A stretch of 64,000 nt of DNA from Fen-1362 sp964597035 (GCA_964597035.1 CAZQWM010000002.1:124001-188000); one strand, 5' to 3'. Shown: positions 33,343 to 42,341, counted from the first letter of the stretch. Notes: generated by a model not told the origin, from the sequence alone. A program made the numbers and translations.

Positions 33343-35622
33343 TCAGTCCTTCCACTCGCCACCAGTCATCGGCTTTTCAGTCTGTTCTACCGCCCCTAAA
33401 AGCTTGTTCCAGCGAGCCAATTGCTGTTGCCACAAGGGCCTCTGCTCGGCGGGCTTGATTTCACGAAACGCCTTCAATACCTGTATCGGTTCCACACCGC
33501 CTGATGGCTTATCAAAGAAGGCATCTATCGAGCGGACAACCGCACTATTCGCTCCTAAGTCTCTTTCCAACAGGCAGTTACCTACGAGTCGAACAGCCGA
33601 ATCCAGCTTTGGCCACCGCAGGTAAACCTCAACAAGTTGCCCCAGAACTGCATTTTTTTGTTCCGGCGCCTGGGCCGTCTGGTGCAATTTGCCTAAATAT
33701 TCAGCGGCACGTTCAAACTGCCCCGAACCTATGTAAAGTCTTGCAAGTTTCTCTCGAACCGTTCTTACCATTTCGGAACGCTCTTCCGTAACCGCCCTCC
33801 GCTCCGCCAGCTCCAAAAATGATACCCATTGCTCCTCTGTCAGCTTCTCTCTCGCAGCTTCAGGACCAAGTTTTTCAAGCCACCCCCCCACTGCATTTAC
33901 GTCACAGCTATTGAATATCTTCAGCATCGCCTGCCAAGCCGGCTTACTTTCCGAATTCGACCCGACCTTCTCCCACAGCCAGCGCAAGTCATCCGTGCCG
34001 CCAACGTCGCCCGCAAGCTCGATAACTCTGCCTCTTACTATCTGGCTGGAGTCGTTTATGAATCCTGCTGCAAGAAGTCGCAATGCCCTGGGCTTATCTA
34101 TACTGATAAGGCCATCGACCGCCCCTTCCCTGACAAGGTCCATCTCATCGTTTAATGCCTTTTCAAACACGGGCGCGAATCTTGCCGCCGATTCTGTCTT
34201 GTAGGCACTTTGAGCACATAACCTCGCCATCGTCCCGACCAGCTCCCCCTTCAGGGTCCCATCGTCGTTCTGCTGCTCCTGCTTAAACCGTTCGGCCAGC
34301 ACATCCAAATACCGCCCCGCCTCCTCACTGGCCAGCCCACCCGGCTCCAACAGTTTTCGTACGACCTCAGCGCCTCGCTGCGCCTTAGCCGCATCACCTT
34401 CACGAACGTATCTCGCCGCCCATTCGAGCGTTCGTTTGCGCAATTCCGGCGAAAGCTGCATCCCTGACGTTGGGATAAGAGCGTAATGACACGCTGCACC
34501 GAGCGCAACAAACAGCTCCAGCTTGACCTCCTCGTCCTGCTCCATAGCGAATTGCTCCGCCAGACGCTCTGCCGAACCCAATTCGCCCGTCAATGAAAGC
34601 AGCTTGGCCGTCGCAAGACGAACGTCCCTGTTGGAATCTGAAATAAGCTTAAGCAAAACAGGACCAAGCTCTGCAGGCAATTTTGCTTGTGTCCCTATCC
34701 GCCACTGCGATACCTTGCCCAGGGCCCAAAGACGAACCGGCACCTCAGAGTTGCCCAAAAGCTCAGTCAGCAGTTTCCCTCGCTGTTCGTCATCACCAAG
34801 CCCGGCGTATATCCTGTCAAGAGCACCAAGATACAGCTTCCGCCACAGGTCACGCTGGCGCTCCAGTTCGCTTATCCTCGCCTCCTGCTGTACCATCCAG
34901 TCCCGCTGAAACGTCTCCATACCTCTTGTTCGTAGCTCAGCCAGCACTCGCTGCCTGCTTTGGGCGTCCGCCCCAACCGGCACTCCTATCGAGCGAAGCG
35001 CCTCGCGGGCAGCAGATGCAATCTGCGCATCTTTTTCCCCTGTCAGTTCCACCAGCCGCGTTATGGCCTTTATATCGAGCTGCACCTTCATCGCGTATAT
35101 CGCATTCAACCTGGCCTGAATCGGCAGCGAGGCGTCTTTGGCCATCGTCTCGAGAACCTTCGCTATCTCATCGTAATCGAAAAGCAGTGCCGCCTCCGCC
35201 GCGTATCTCGCCGTGCCTGCATCCTCGGTCTTCAAAACCTCCGCCAATGGCTCAATGAAGTCTTCTTCATCTTTGATTGTCCGTCTGGTCTCTCTGCTGA
35301 CAACCAGCGCCCTGCAGACTGCAATCCTCGCCGTCCTGTTGTCTGTCTGGTTTAGCGTGTCTATAAGAATCTGCCGTGCTAAGGGATTATCGCTGAACAA
35401 AAGCACCGTCGCGGCATCAAGCCGAATATCCGCCGTAGCCCCCCTCAAAAGCGCCTCCTGATTGATTTTCAGTTGTGTCTCAGCCGCCGCCCGTGAGGTC
35501 GCCTCTGCCGCCCACGCCGGCTGTCGGTCCGCCCGACCTGCTTCGGGCTGGCATCCCGCCGATGCCAGCAGAACCGCTGCAAACAATAAACTGACCTTAA
35601 TCAATAATACCCTGCCTTGCAT
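33343..35622 (-). CDS. HEAT-repeat lipoprotein, unknown function
   Basis: 759 residues from ATG 35622, with GGGAG 5 nt upstream. The N-terminus is a lipoprotein signal (MQGRVLLIKVSLLFAAVLLA, then SAGC as lipobox). The rest is helical: HEAT/PBS-type repeats with recurring patterns such as TARIAVCRALV, RYAAEAALLFDYDE, ARLNAIYAMK, VRLATAKLLSL and VRGRVIELAGDVG, a coiled-coil stretch near residue 250 (EARISELERQRDLWRKLYLG), and a TPR-like C-terminus (GSGQFERAAEYLGKLHQTAQ). Probably a membrane-anchored scaffold. The frame continues 70 codons upstream over the xerD end, but without support. Function not recognised. Confidence 0.85.
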   Translation of the reverse strand: MQGRVLLIKVSLLFAAVLLASAGCQPEAGRADRQPAWAAEATSRAAAETQLKINQEALLRGATADIRLDAATVLLFSDNPLARQILIDTLNQTDNRTARIAVCRALVVSRETRRTIKDEEDFIEPLAEVLKTEDAGTARYAAEAALLFDYDEIAKVLETMAKDASLPIQARLNAIYAMKVQLDIKAITRLVELTGEKDAQIASAAREALRSIGVPVGADAQSRQRVLAELRTRGMETFQRDWMVQQEARISELERQRDLWRKLYLGALDRIYAGLGDDEQRGKLLTELLGNSEVPVRLWALGKVSQWRIGTQAKLPAELGPVLLKLISDSNRDVRLATAKLLSLTGELGSAERLAEQFAMEQDEEVKLELFVALGAACHYALIPTSGMQLSPELRKRTLEWAARYVREGDAAKAQRGAEVVRKLLEPGGLASEEAGRYLDVLAERFKQEQQNDDGTLKGELVGTMARLCAQSAYKTESAARFAPVFEKALNDEMDLVREGAVDGLISIDKPRALRLLAAGFINDSSQIVRGRVIELAGDVGGTDDLRWLWEKVGSNSESKPAWQAMLKIFNSCDVNAVGGWLEKLGPEAAREKLTEEQWVSFLELAERRAVTEERSEMVRTVREKLARLYIGSGQFERAAEYLGKLHQTAQAPEQKNAVLGQLVEVYLRWPKLDSAVRLVGNCLLERDLGANSAVVRSIDAFFDKPSGGVEPIQVLKAFREIKPAEQRPLWQQQLARWNKLLGAVEQTEKPMTGGEWKD

Positions 35623-35678
35623 TGTCGCTCCCGGCTGCCTGCAAAACCCTATTGCCATTTCTGTCTCCTGTACAAGCT

Positions 35679-36617
35679 CTAAGGCCTCGGATGGTACTTC
35701 TTGTGAATCGCCCGCAATCTTTCCTGGTCGACGTGGGTGTAAATCTGCGTAGTCGATATATCGACGTGGCCGAGCATTTCCTGCACGCTTCGCAGGTCCG
35801 CCCCGCCGGCCAGAAGGTGCGTAGCAAAACAATGTCGCAACGTGTGTACCGTCAGATTCTTAGGCATCCCTGCACGAATTGCGTATCTCTTGATAAGTCG
35901 CCAGATTTCAATACGGCTCATAGGCCGGCCGGTTCGGCTAAGCAGTAGAAAATCTCCGCTTTGCCCCTTTTCCAGCTTCGGCCGCAATTCCCGCAGATAT
36001 TCCAGTGTAGCCGTTGCCGCCACCTTAGCCAGCGGAATCACCCGCTCCCTGCCGCCCTTGCCCCTGCACCGTAAATACCCAACATCCAGATTCAAATCCA
36101 ACACCTTCAAGCCCGCCAATTCACTCGCCCTCACCCCCGTCGCATACAGCAGCTCAAGCATCGCCTTATCCCGAAAGTAAAACCGCTCCTTAGGCGACGG
36201 CGCTTCAAGCAAATCCACCACCTGCTTTTTGCTGCACACAATCGGCAGCCTCTGCCACAGCTTCGGCCCTTCGAGAATCCCGGTGAAATCATCCTCAATT
36301 ATACCGTTTAGCTTGCCGAACCGCAGCAGCATCCTAATCGCAACCAGCCCCCTCTTTATCGACGCCTCTCCTTTATTACCCCTTGACAGCACCTCCATAT
36401 AGTTCTGAACAATCGCCGGGCTAATCTGACTCAGTTGCCTGACTTTGTGCGCCGAGCAATATCTCAGAAAATCCAGCAGGTCCCGCCCGTATGCCTGAAT
36501 CGTATTGTCAGACAATCCTCCTTCGACCGTAAGGTAGTTTAGAAACTCCCTGACCAGCCGGCCCAACGGCAGCTCCGTCAGTTTGTCCGCGATTGTCTGG
36601 GTCTGCGTCGAAGGCAT
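35679..36617 (-). CDS. xerD: Tyrosine recombinase XerC/XerD type
   Basis: Resolves chromosome dimers at dif. 312 residues: SAM-like core-binding domain (about 18-105, FLNYLTVEGGLSDNTIQAYG) and catalytic domain. Catalytic residues visible: R163 (ATGVRASEL), K187 (GKGGRERV), H258 and R261 (HTLRH), H284 (GHVDI) and nucleophile Y293 (IYTHVD). Length and lack of integrase arms fit Xer rather than a phage integrase. XerC and XerD cannot be told apart by eye. No dif site was found nearby. Confidence 0.92.
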   Translation of the reverse strand: MPSTQTQTIADKLTELPLGRLVREFLNYLTVEGGLSDNTIQAYGRDLLDFLRYCSAHKVRQLSQISPAIVQNYMEVLSRGNKGEASIKRGLVAIRMLLRFGKLNGIIEDDFTGILEGPKLWQRLPIVCSKKQVVDLLEAPSPKERFYFRDKAMLELLYATGVRASELAGLKVLDLNLDVGYLRCRGKGGRERVIPLAKVAATATLEYLRELRPKLEKGQSGDFLLLSRTGRPMSRIEIWRLIKRYAIRAGMPKNLTVHTLRHCFATHLLAGGADLRSVQEMLGHVDISTTQIYTHVDQERLRAIHKKYHPRP

Positions 36618-36778
36618 AGAGATTCCCTATTCTAACTGCTAATCATCTTATCGGCCCACAAACAAGAAACCCTTTAACCGGCGTGCCTACTCTCAATCAA
36701 CGAAAACACTTCTCTGCCATAAAGGCCAAACCTCCCGGGCATAATCTTCTCGAACGCAGTTAAAAATGCCTTTTTAAT
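36618..36778. other. Intergenic region between xerD and the PEP-CTERM promoter
   Basis: 161 nt without a gene. It must hold the minus-strand promoter of xerD; I see no good match to sigma-70 boxes there. Nothing else stands out. Confidence 0.4.
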
Positions 36779-36806
36779 TTGACATCGGGCGCCACCTCGC
36801 TATACA
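36779..36806 (+). promoter_or_regulatory. Sigma-70-type promoter of the PEP-CTERM gene
   Basis: TTGACA (36779-36784), 16-nt spacer, TATACA (36801-36806). The -35 box is perfect and the -10 box has two mismatches. Transcription would start near 36813, about 260 nt before the start codon. Confidence 0.7.
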
Positions 36807-36812
36807 TTTCCC

Positions 36813-37075
36813 TCTTCGAAATTCGGGAGGCGGCCACAGTAGGGACGCTAAAGCCCCTCACGCAAATAATCTGAACTACCGTTTGGAGCGGGAGAAAATG
36901 TGTATAAATTTACACTGCGCACGCCCTATCTGTGGATATCAGTATCGCTACACCCCATTCCATTTCTTCTCGCTTTTCAATTCACAAACTCTGCACCTTT
37001 CGGTGCTCAACAGACGTCAGGGGCTGAAGCCTTCTGACCGAACTGTATTCACACATTTTTTTGGAGGTTAGGAGA
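36813..37075 (+). promoter_or_regulatory. Long structured leader of the PEP-CTERM gene
   Basis: About 260 nt between promoter and start. Hairpins visible on the plus strand: GTGTA...TACAC (36900-36915), GCACC-TTTC-GGTGC (36993-37006) and GTCAG...CTGAC (37016-37038) with an inner GGC-TGAA-GCC. The segment GGGACGCTAAAGCCCC at 36842 loosely recalls, but does not match, the ACGCAAAGCC core of c-di-GMP-I riboswitches. A short frame (36898-37071) with a fair binding site ends right at the gene's own GGAGG. A riboswitch or attenuator is possible; class unknown. Confidence 0.45.
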
Positions 37076-37735
37076 ATGCCAAACAGTGATAACAAAAAAC
37101 TTGCTGTCGTGCTCGTGGCCGCTGCCTTGTTTGCAGTGCAGGCAGCATCAGCAGCGCCAACCCTTATAAACGGAGACTTCAATTCCCCGGGTCTGGCTGG
37201 CTGGACGGTGGAAAGCGGAACCGTCCTGGATGGTGGCGGTTTCGCTGCGTTTGAAGAAAGTGCCGTGATAAGTCGCTTGAGTCAGGAATTTATGCTGCCA
37301 ATGGGTGCCATGGAACTTTCATTTGACGTTAATATGATGTCGTTTGGAGGAGAACCCTCTACTGAAATATTCACCGCATCATTGTTCGATCCATACGCCC
37401 CTTTTGACCCTCCAATTAATATTTCAGGACAAACATACTTTTACTACCTTGACAGCAGGGGTACCGAGGATACGGCAACAGCGGCAACAGTCACGGGCGG
37501 TCAGATTCGTTCGGTTACTCTGGACGTCTCGGGATTGACCACTGCCGGGGATATTGACGTATTACTAACATTCGATTTCCTTGGAGAAGACGACGAGATC
37601 ACAACTACGGTTTTTCTGGATAACGTTAAAGTATCAACAGCGGCACAGGTCATCCCCGCGCCGGGCGCACTGCTGTTAGCTGGTATCGGAACCGTTCTTG
37701 TCGGCTGGTTCCGCAGGTCGAGAACTATGCGATAA
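37076..37735 (+). CDS. PEP-CTERM sorting-domain protein
   Basis: 219-residue secreted protein. A Sec signal (KKLAVVLVAAALFAVQAASA) ends near residue 26; the mature part is a beta-rich region (NGDFNSPGLAGWTVESGTV, typical of jelly-roll-like secreted planctomycete proteins) and the C-terminus is PAPGALLLAGIG, a transmembrane stretch, then RRSRTMR, the PEP-CTERM/exosortase sorting tail. GGAGG lies upstream. No exosortase gene is in the window. Function otherwise unknown; probably surface or matrix associated. Confidence 0.88.
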   Translation: MPNSDNKKLAVVLVAAALFAVQAASAAPTLINGDFNSPGLAGWTVESGTVLDGGGFAAFEESAVISRLSQEFMLPMGAMELSFDVNMMSFGGEPSTEIFTASLFDPYAPFDPPINISGQTYFYYLDSRGTEDTATAATVTGGQIRSVTLDVSGLTTAGDIDVLLTFDFLGEDDEITTTVFLDNVKVSTAAQVIPAPGALLLAGIGTVLVGWFRRSRTMR

Positions 37736-37806
37736 TCGCTCTGCAAACAAAACATGATAGAACCTCTGCTAATGTACGAATTGTAGTTGTTCATTAGACG
37801 TTCAGC

Positions 37807-37843
37807 GGGCTGGCTCAACGGATTGGGCTGGCCCCTCTGTTTT
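37807..37843 (+). terminator. Probable terminator after the PEP-CTERM gene
   Basis: GGGCTGGCTC pairs with GGGCTGGCCC over 10 bp (several G-T wobbles), 8-nt loop, then CCTCTGTTTT. The T-run is short, so it is moderate in strength. Confidence 0.5.
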
Positions 37844-37874
37844 GACGGCTGTTGTCGCCAACCGAAAATGCTTC

Positions 37875-37903
37875 TTGAGTCTGGCCTTCACTCAGCATAT
37901 AAT
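37875..37903 (+). promoter_or_regulatory. Promoter of the lipoprotein-galE-hexokinase operon
   Basis: TTGAGT (37875-37880), 17-nt spacer, TATAAT (37898-37903). The -10 box is perfect and the -35 has two mismatches. Start of transcription near 37910, 30 nt before the first gene. Confidence 0.7.
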
Positions 37904-37939
37904 CACCTGCCGGTATCTATACTTAAGGATTAGTCAAGG

Positions 37940-38515
37940 ATGACAAACAAATCAAAGCCATATATATCGCTCATTTATGCTGTACTTTTCTGCCTTTCCG
38001 GCTGTGCCGAGAATAAATACATACAGACGACCGACAAGCTTTGTGTGCCGTCTTCTACCAAGGCCGAGGCGGTGAAAGCGGCCGAAGGGATTCTGGCGAA
38101 GATGCACTTTTCAATCGACAAGCTCGATGCTGAAGCCGGCTACGTTAAAACCCATCCCCTCCCCGGCGCACAGACATTTGAATTCTGGCGGGCCGACAGC
38201 GTCGGGGCGTTCAACGCCACCGAAGCCGACCTGCACAGCATTCGCAGAACCGTCGAGCTGAACTTTACCCAACAAGTCGAAAAAATCTGTATCGATTGCA
38301 GGGCAACAACACAAAGGATGAGTTTGCCCGACAGCCAAACTACTTCCCCATATAATCAGAGCATAATGTCACCACGCGAAAGGTCACTGCGGAATCTCGT
38401 TTCCAACGTCCAGCTTAAGGAAAATATGACCTGGATTGACCTCGGCAGGGATAATCAGCTCGAAACCGAGATTCTAAAACGCATCGATAAGCAACTTACC
38501 GCTATAAAGAGGTAA
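37940..38515 (+). CDS. Small lipoprotein, unknown function
   Basis: 191 residues. Lipoprotein signal with lipobox LSGC near residue 20 (ISLIYAVLFCLSGCAENKYI). The rest is soluble, with a conserved-looking segment LDAEAGYVKTHPLPGAQTFE and two later cysteines (ICIDC). No family recognised. It starts an operon with galE 8 nt away, so it may relate to an envelope polysaccharide, but that is inference. Confidence 0.85.
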   Translation: MTNKSKPYISLIYAVLFCLSGCAENKYIQTTDKLCVPSSTKAEAVKAAEGILAKMHFSIDKLDAEAGYVKTHPLPGAQTFEFWRADSVGAFNATEADLHSIRRTVELNFTQQVEKICIDCRATTQRMSLPDSQTTSPYNQSIMSPRERSLRNLVSNVQLKENMTWIDLGRDNQLETEILKRIDKQLTAIKR

Positions 38516-38523
38516 CAGGACAA

Positions 38524-39507
38524 ATGAGGATACTCGTTGCCGGCGGAGCCGGATACATCGGCAGCAATATGGTTGCGATGTTGGCAGCCGAAGGCCATAA
38601 ACCGGTCGTCTACGACAATCTCAGCAAAGGCCACAGGGCCGCCCTCACTGATTGTGAATTTGTTGAGGGAGATTTGGCCGACTACGACCTGCTCGTTACG
38701 ACGCTCAGGCAGCACAAGATTGAAATCGTTATGCACTTCGCCGCATTTATCGAGGCCGGCGAATCCGTTCGGCTCCCCCTCAAGTATTACCAAAACAATG
38801 TTTCCAACACACAGGTCCTGTTAAGCGCAACGGAGGCAGCGGGAGTCGACAGGTTCGCCTTCAGCAGCACAGCCGCCGTTTACGGCACACCCGACAAGAT
38901 ACCCATCAACGAACAAAATCCCACAAAGCCAATCAACCCGTACGGCGAGACCAAGCTGACAGTCGAAAAAATGTGTCATCATCAAAGCGTCGCCGGCAAA
39001 CTGCGATACGTCTCGCTTCGCTACTTCAACGCCTGCGGTGCAGGCAATAACGGCGCCCTGGGCGAGGACCATCGGCCTGAATCACACCTTATCCCATTGG
39101 CCATTTCTGCCGCTCTGGGCAAAACCGACGCAATAAAGATATACGGAACCGATTACGACACCCCCGACGGAACCTGCATCCGTGACTACATTCATATCGA
39201 GGACCTTTGCCGGGCGCACCTGCTTGCCCTCGATAAGCTCGATAATCACACGGAGCTGATTTACAACCTCGGCAACGGCACCGGCTACTCCGTCCGCGAA
39301 GTAATTGATACCATCAGAAGAGTCTCGGGAAAAGACTTCGCAGTCATCGAAGCGCCTCGCAGGCCGGGCGATGCGCCCGTGCTCGTGTGCGATTCGACAA
39401 AGGCCAAAGATAAGCTTGGCTGGCAGCCGCAGTGGAAAACCATCGAAAGAATCGTTGAATCCGCCTGGAAATGGCATAGCGCCCACCCCGCCGGCTACAC
39501 CGACTGA
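38524..39507 (+). CDS. galE: UDP-glucose 4-epimerase
   Basis: Interconverts UDP-glucose and UDP-galactose with bound NAD. 327 residues: Rossmann GGAGYIGS at 7-14, catalytic S115 (FSSTAAVYG), Y140 and K144 (YGETK), and NPYGETKLTVEKM and LRYFNACGAG as in extended SDR epimerases. Supplies activated galactose for envelope glycans. Followed by hexokinase at 26 nt. Confidence 0.95.
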   Translation: MRILVAGGAGYIGSNMVAMLAAEGHKPVVYDNLSKGHRAALTDCEFVEGDLADYDLLVTTLRQHKIEIVMHFAAFIEAGESVRLPLKYYQNNVSNTQVLLSATEAAGVDRFAFSSTAAVYGTPDKIPINEQNPTKPINPYGETKLTVEKMCHHQSVAGKLRYVSLRYFNACGAGNNGALGEDHRPESHLIPLAISAALGKTDAIKIYGTDYDTPDGTCIRDYIHIEDLCRAHLLALDKLDNHTELIYNLGNGTGYSVREVIDTIRRVSGKDFAVIEAPRRPGDAPVLVCDSTKAKDKLGWQPQWKTIERIVESAWKWHSAHPAGYTD

Positions 39508-39533
39508 AATTGCCTGAAAAAGGAGACGCGGAA

Positions 39534-40841
39534 GTGAAGAAGATAAGGCAAAAAGCCATCCGCTTTCTCAAGCAATATCAGATGGACCCGCTCGGTATCG
39601 ATATCGATGCAAATGTCAGCGCCTTTCTCGAAGATATGCAACGTGGTCTTGCCGGACGAAAAAGTACGCTCGAAATGATACCTACTTATATCGATGTCGC
39701 TGCCGACGTCCCGGCAAACAAACCGGTAATCGTTGCGGACGCCGGCGGTACGAACTTCAGGGTCGCTACCATCCACTTCGATAACCAGAAGAAACCGGTC
39801 ATAGAGAACCTTCGCCTATTTCGAATGCCGGGAGTCCAGAAAGAGGCAACCAAAGACGAGTTTTTCAAGATTATGGCCGGCTACTTGAGGGACGTATCGC
39901 GAGCCAGCGACAACATCGGCTTTTGCTTCTCCTATCCCGTCGAGATTCTGCCCAACAAAGACGGCCGACTCATCCGCTTCTCAAAAGAGGTCAAGGCCGG
40001 CCAGGTCGAGGGCCAGCTAATCGGCGAGAACCTAAATCTCGCCCTCGCCTCGATGGGCCTCGGCGGCAATAAAAACATCGTCCTGCTAAACGACACCGTC
40101 GCCACACTGCTCGCAGGCCTCGGCTACCAGAACAGAACCTTCAGCAGCTATATCGGCTTCATCCTCGGAACCGGCACCAACTGCTGCTACGTCGAAAAAA
40201 ACAGTAACATAAAAAAGTTCAAAGACCTCGACCCCTCGAGAAGTCAGATTATCAATTCCGAATCAGGCGGCTTCGGCCGGCTAAAACAAGGCAAAATCGA
40301 TATCGACTTCGATAAATCCACAACCAATCCCGGCGACCACAAATTAGAGAAGATGATTTCCGGCGCCTATCTCGGCCCCATCTGCCTGCGAACCATTCAA
40401 AAGGCCTGCGTTGAAAATCTGTTCTCGACGCCCGTCGCCGGCACAATTTGGGAAATGTCTTCTCTCGAAACAAAGGATACCAACGACTTTCTGCTCTATC
40501 CTTATGGCAACAACCCCCTCGCGAACGCCTGCAATGATGGTAAAAATGAAGATGTCCTTACATTATATTATATAGCCGACCGGCTCATCGAGCGGGCCGC
40601 GAAATTGACCGCCATTAACCTCTCCTCAATGGCAATCAAATCCGGCCAGGGCACCGACCCCACAAAGCCGATATGTATCGTCGCCGAAGGCACGACTTTT
40701 TACAAAATGAAAACACTCAAATCCCGCGTCGAGTTTTACCTCAAGCAATACCTCGAAAATAAAAGGGGAATACACTACGAAATTATCAGCGTTGAAAACG
40801 CCACACTCATCGGCGCCGCTATAGCCGGATTGACCAACTAA
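39534..40841 (+). CDS. Hexokinase family sugar kinase (eukaryote-type)
   Basis: 435 residues from GTG 39534 (AAGGAG 8 nt upstream; a TTG 24 nt earlier is weaker). It belongs to the eukaryote-type hexokinase fold: phosphate loop DAGGTNFRV near residue 70, sugar-binding GFCFSYPVEILPNKDGRLIR, NDTVATLLAGLGY, and GFILGTGTNCCYVE. Such kinases are rare in bacteria. The likely reaction is ATP-dependent 6-phosphorylation of glucose or another hexose. Third gene of the galE operon. Confidence 0.85.
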   Translation: MKKIRQKAIRFLKQYQMDPLGIDIDANVSAFLEDMQRGLAGRKSTLEMIPTYIDVAADVPANKPVIVADAGGTNFRVATIHFDNQKKPVIENLRLFRMPGVQKEATKDEFFKIMAGYLRDVSRASDNIGFCFSYPVEILPNKDGRLIRFSKEVKAGQVEGQLIGENLNLALASMGLGGNKNIVLLNDTVATLLAGLGYQNRTFSSYIGFILGTGTNCCYVEKNSNIKKFKDLDPSRSQIINSESGGFGRLKQGKIDIDFDKSTTNPGDHKLEKMISGAYLGPICLRTIQKACVENLFSTPVAGTIWEMSSLETKDTNDFLLYPYGNNPLANACNDGKNEDVLTLYYIADRLIERAAKLTAINLSSMAIKSGQGTDPTKPICIVAEGTTFYKMKTLKSRVEFYLKQYLENKRGIHYEIISVENATLIGAAIAGLTN

Positions 40842-40854
40842 TTGCCCCCTACCC

Positions 40855-41697
40855 TTAGCTCTGTGCCTGCTCCTTTTGCTCAGAGTTCAAAGTCTCATTC
40901 ATCGAACCGGAGCGGAAGCCCTGTAAATCAATAGTGACATATTTGAAGCCGAGCGCTTTGAGCTTTTTGATAACCTTGCCGCGATTCGGTTCGCTCGTTA
41001 GCTTTTTGAAATCTTCCGGGTGTACCTCGATTCGAGCAATCGTGTCGTGATGGCGGACGCGAAACTCAACAAGGCCTAACTCTCTCAGGAAATCTTCGGC
41101 TTTTTCGATTTGTTCGAGGCGCTGCTCGCTAATCTCAAGCCCATAGGCAAGCCGGGATGCCAGACAAGGCGACGCGGGGACGTCGGCTGTCTCAAGACCA
41201 AGCCGTCTGCTTAACTCGCGTATATCATTTTTTGTCAATTCCGCCTCGGCTAATGGCGAGCGAACGCCGAAAACCTTCATCGCCCGATTCCCCGGCCGAT
41301 AGTCATCAAGGTCGTCGCAGTTTGTCCCGAACACGACGTGCTTGAGGCCGGCCTCCTTTGCCACTTCCAAAAGCTCCTTACACAAATGACTTTTGCAGTG
41401 AAAGCATCTGTCTGCCTTGTTGGCCACGAAGTTCGGGTCCTTAAGTTCACCAACGTCTATTATTTGCAGCCGAACGCCTAAATCCCTGGCGATTTTTCTC
41501 GCCCTTTTCAGAACGTGCTTCGGCTCGACCACGCCTGCGCTTATACACGCAAGGACGTTTTCTACACTGAGGGTATCAACGGCCGCTTTTAGCAGAAACG
41601 TGCTGTCCACTCCACCTGAGTAGGCAACAACAACACTACCCAGTTCTTTCAAAATCCTTTTTAAAGATTCGAGTTTGTCATCAAGCGAATCGGCCAT
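40855..41697 (-). CDS. larE: ATP-dependent sacrificial sulfur transferase LarE-like
   Basis: 280 residues; PP-loop SGGVDS at 27-32, RCFHCKSHL near 93 and the PASPCLASRLAYG box around 177-189 with the cysteine that donates sulfur in LarE (pyridinium-3,5-bisthiocarboxylate nickel cofactor synthesis). LarB, LarC and LarA are not in the window, so the substrate is uncertain. It sits 6 nt after a C_GCAxxG_C_C protein gene. Confidence 0.85.
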   Translation of the reverse strand: MADSLDDKLESLKRILKELGSVVVAYSGGVDSTFLLKAAVDTLSVENVLACISAGVVEPKHVLKRARKIARDLGVRLQIIDVGELKDPNFVANKADRCFHCKSHLCKELLEVAKEAGLKHVVFGTNCDDLDDYRPGNRAMKVFGVRSPLAEAELTKNDIRELSRRLGLETADVPASPCLASRLAYGLEISEQRLEQIEKAEDFLRELGLVEFRVRHHDTIARIEVHPEDFKKLTSEPNRGKVIKKLKALGFKYVTIDLQGFRSGSMNETLNSEQKEQAQS

Positions 41698-41703
41698 AAC
41701 CGG

Positions 41704-42138
41704 TCAAACCAGTAACTCATCTAAAATTTCCGCAGCGCTTTTAACAAGGTCCACGCAAACCGTTCCGAAAAGTCCCTCATCGGTTGCTTTTTTCATGCCT
41801 TCCGGCGTAGTGATATCACAGCCCATAAGCTCTTTACAGCCTATCGAGCCGTGTCGTTCTTTGAACTTATCCGCAAATTTGGCGGAGATTTCGTATGTCT
41901 TCGCCTTTGACTTCATATCGCCGGCTCTGGTCCTGCCGTATTTCAAGCCGATAACCATAATAGCACCCGTTACCGCTCCACAGGTCCGGTCGAGGTGCAT
42001 CCCGCCACCGAAGCCACTGCTGATTTTATACGCTTGTTTTGTATCCAAGCCGAACTGTTCACAGTATGTCGCCAGAATCGCCTGCGAACACGAAAAACCC
42101 TCCTTAAAAATCCCCACTGCCTTGACCGCATTGCTCAT
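41704..42138 (-). CDS. C_GCAxxG_C_C family redox protein
   Basis: 144 residues from ATG 42138 (GGAG at 6 nt). The family pattern is clear: C (GFSCSQAIL), GGGMHLDRTCGAVTGAIMVI, GSIGCKELMGCDI and a final TVCVDLVKSAAEIL. These cysteines may bind a metal cluster or form disulfides. The open frame extends into the tRNA upstream but that part is not coding. Probably one transcript with larE and tRNA-Thr(CGT). Confidence 0.88.
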   Translation of the reverse strand: MSNAVKAVGIFKEGFSCSQAILATYCEQFGLDTKQAYKISSGFGGGMHLDRTCGAVTGAIMVIGLKYGRTRAGDMKSKAKTYEISAKFADKFKERHGSIGCKELMGCDITTPEGMKKATDEGLFGTVCVDLVKSAAEILDELLV

Positions 42139-42173
42139 ATCCGACTCCGATAAAACCGTAGACAAAAATAAAC

Positions 42174-42245
42174 AGCCGATGGTGGGACTCGAACCCACAA
42201 CCCCGGCTTTACGAAAGCCGTGCTCTACCATTGAGCTACATCGGC
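42174..42245 (-). tRNA. trnT: tRNA-Thr (anticodon CGT)
   Basis: 72-nt cloverleaf: acceptor GCCGATG/CATCGGC, anticodon arm CGGCT-TTCGTAA-AGCCG, T-arm GTGGG-TTCGAGT-CCCAC, discriminator T. CCA not encoded. A strong promoter ends 12 nt upstream. Confidence 0.97.
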
Positions 42246-42256
42246 AACCGGCGCCC

Positions 42257-42285
42257 ATAATACAAATCAGCCCCGTTATTGTAAA
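42257..42285 (-). promoter_or_regulatory. Promoter of tRNA-Thr(CGT) and downstream genes
   Basis: Minus strand TTTACA (42285-42280), 17-nt spacer, TATTAT (42262-42257). Each box differs from consensus at one base. Expected start near 42250, just before the tRNA 5' end. Confidence 0.75.
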
Positions 42286-42341
42286 GCAAATCGCAGTCCG
42301 CCGAAGCCCAATCCCTATAAAAACATTAACAGCAGCCGAAG

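Noticed and set aside
35623..35832. 70-codon N-terminal extension of the HEAT lipoprotein
   Set aside because: It overlaps xerD, and the lipoprotein signal with a good binding site defines a later start.
36842..36860. c-di-GMP-I riboswitch core
   Set aside because: Only ACGCTAAAGCCCC resembles ACGCAAAGCC; the receptor parts are not found. Kept only as an unknown structured leader.
36898..37071. Short frame with fair ribosome binding site in the PEP-CTERM leader
   Set aside because: It ends on the gene's own ribosome binding site, has no familiar sequence and lies in hairpin-rich RNA; coding is not supported.
42139..42258. N-terminal extension of the C_GCAxxG_C_C protein
   Set aside because: It reads through the tRNA-Thr gene; the ATG with GGAG downstream is used.
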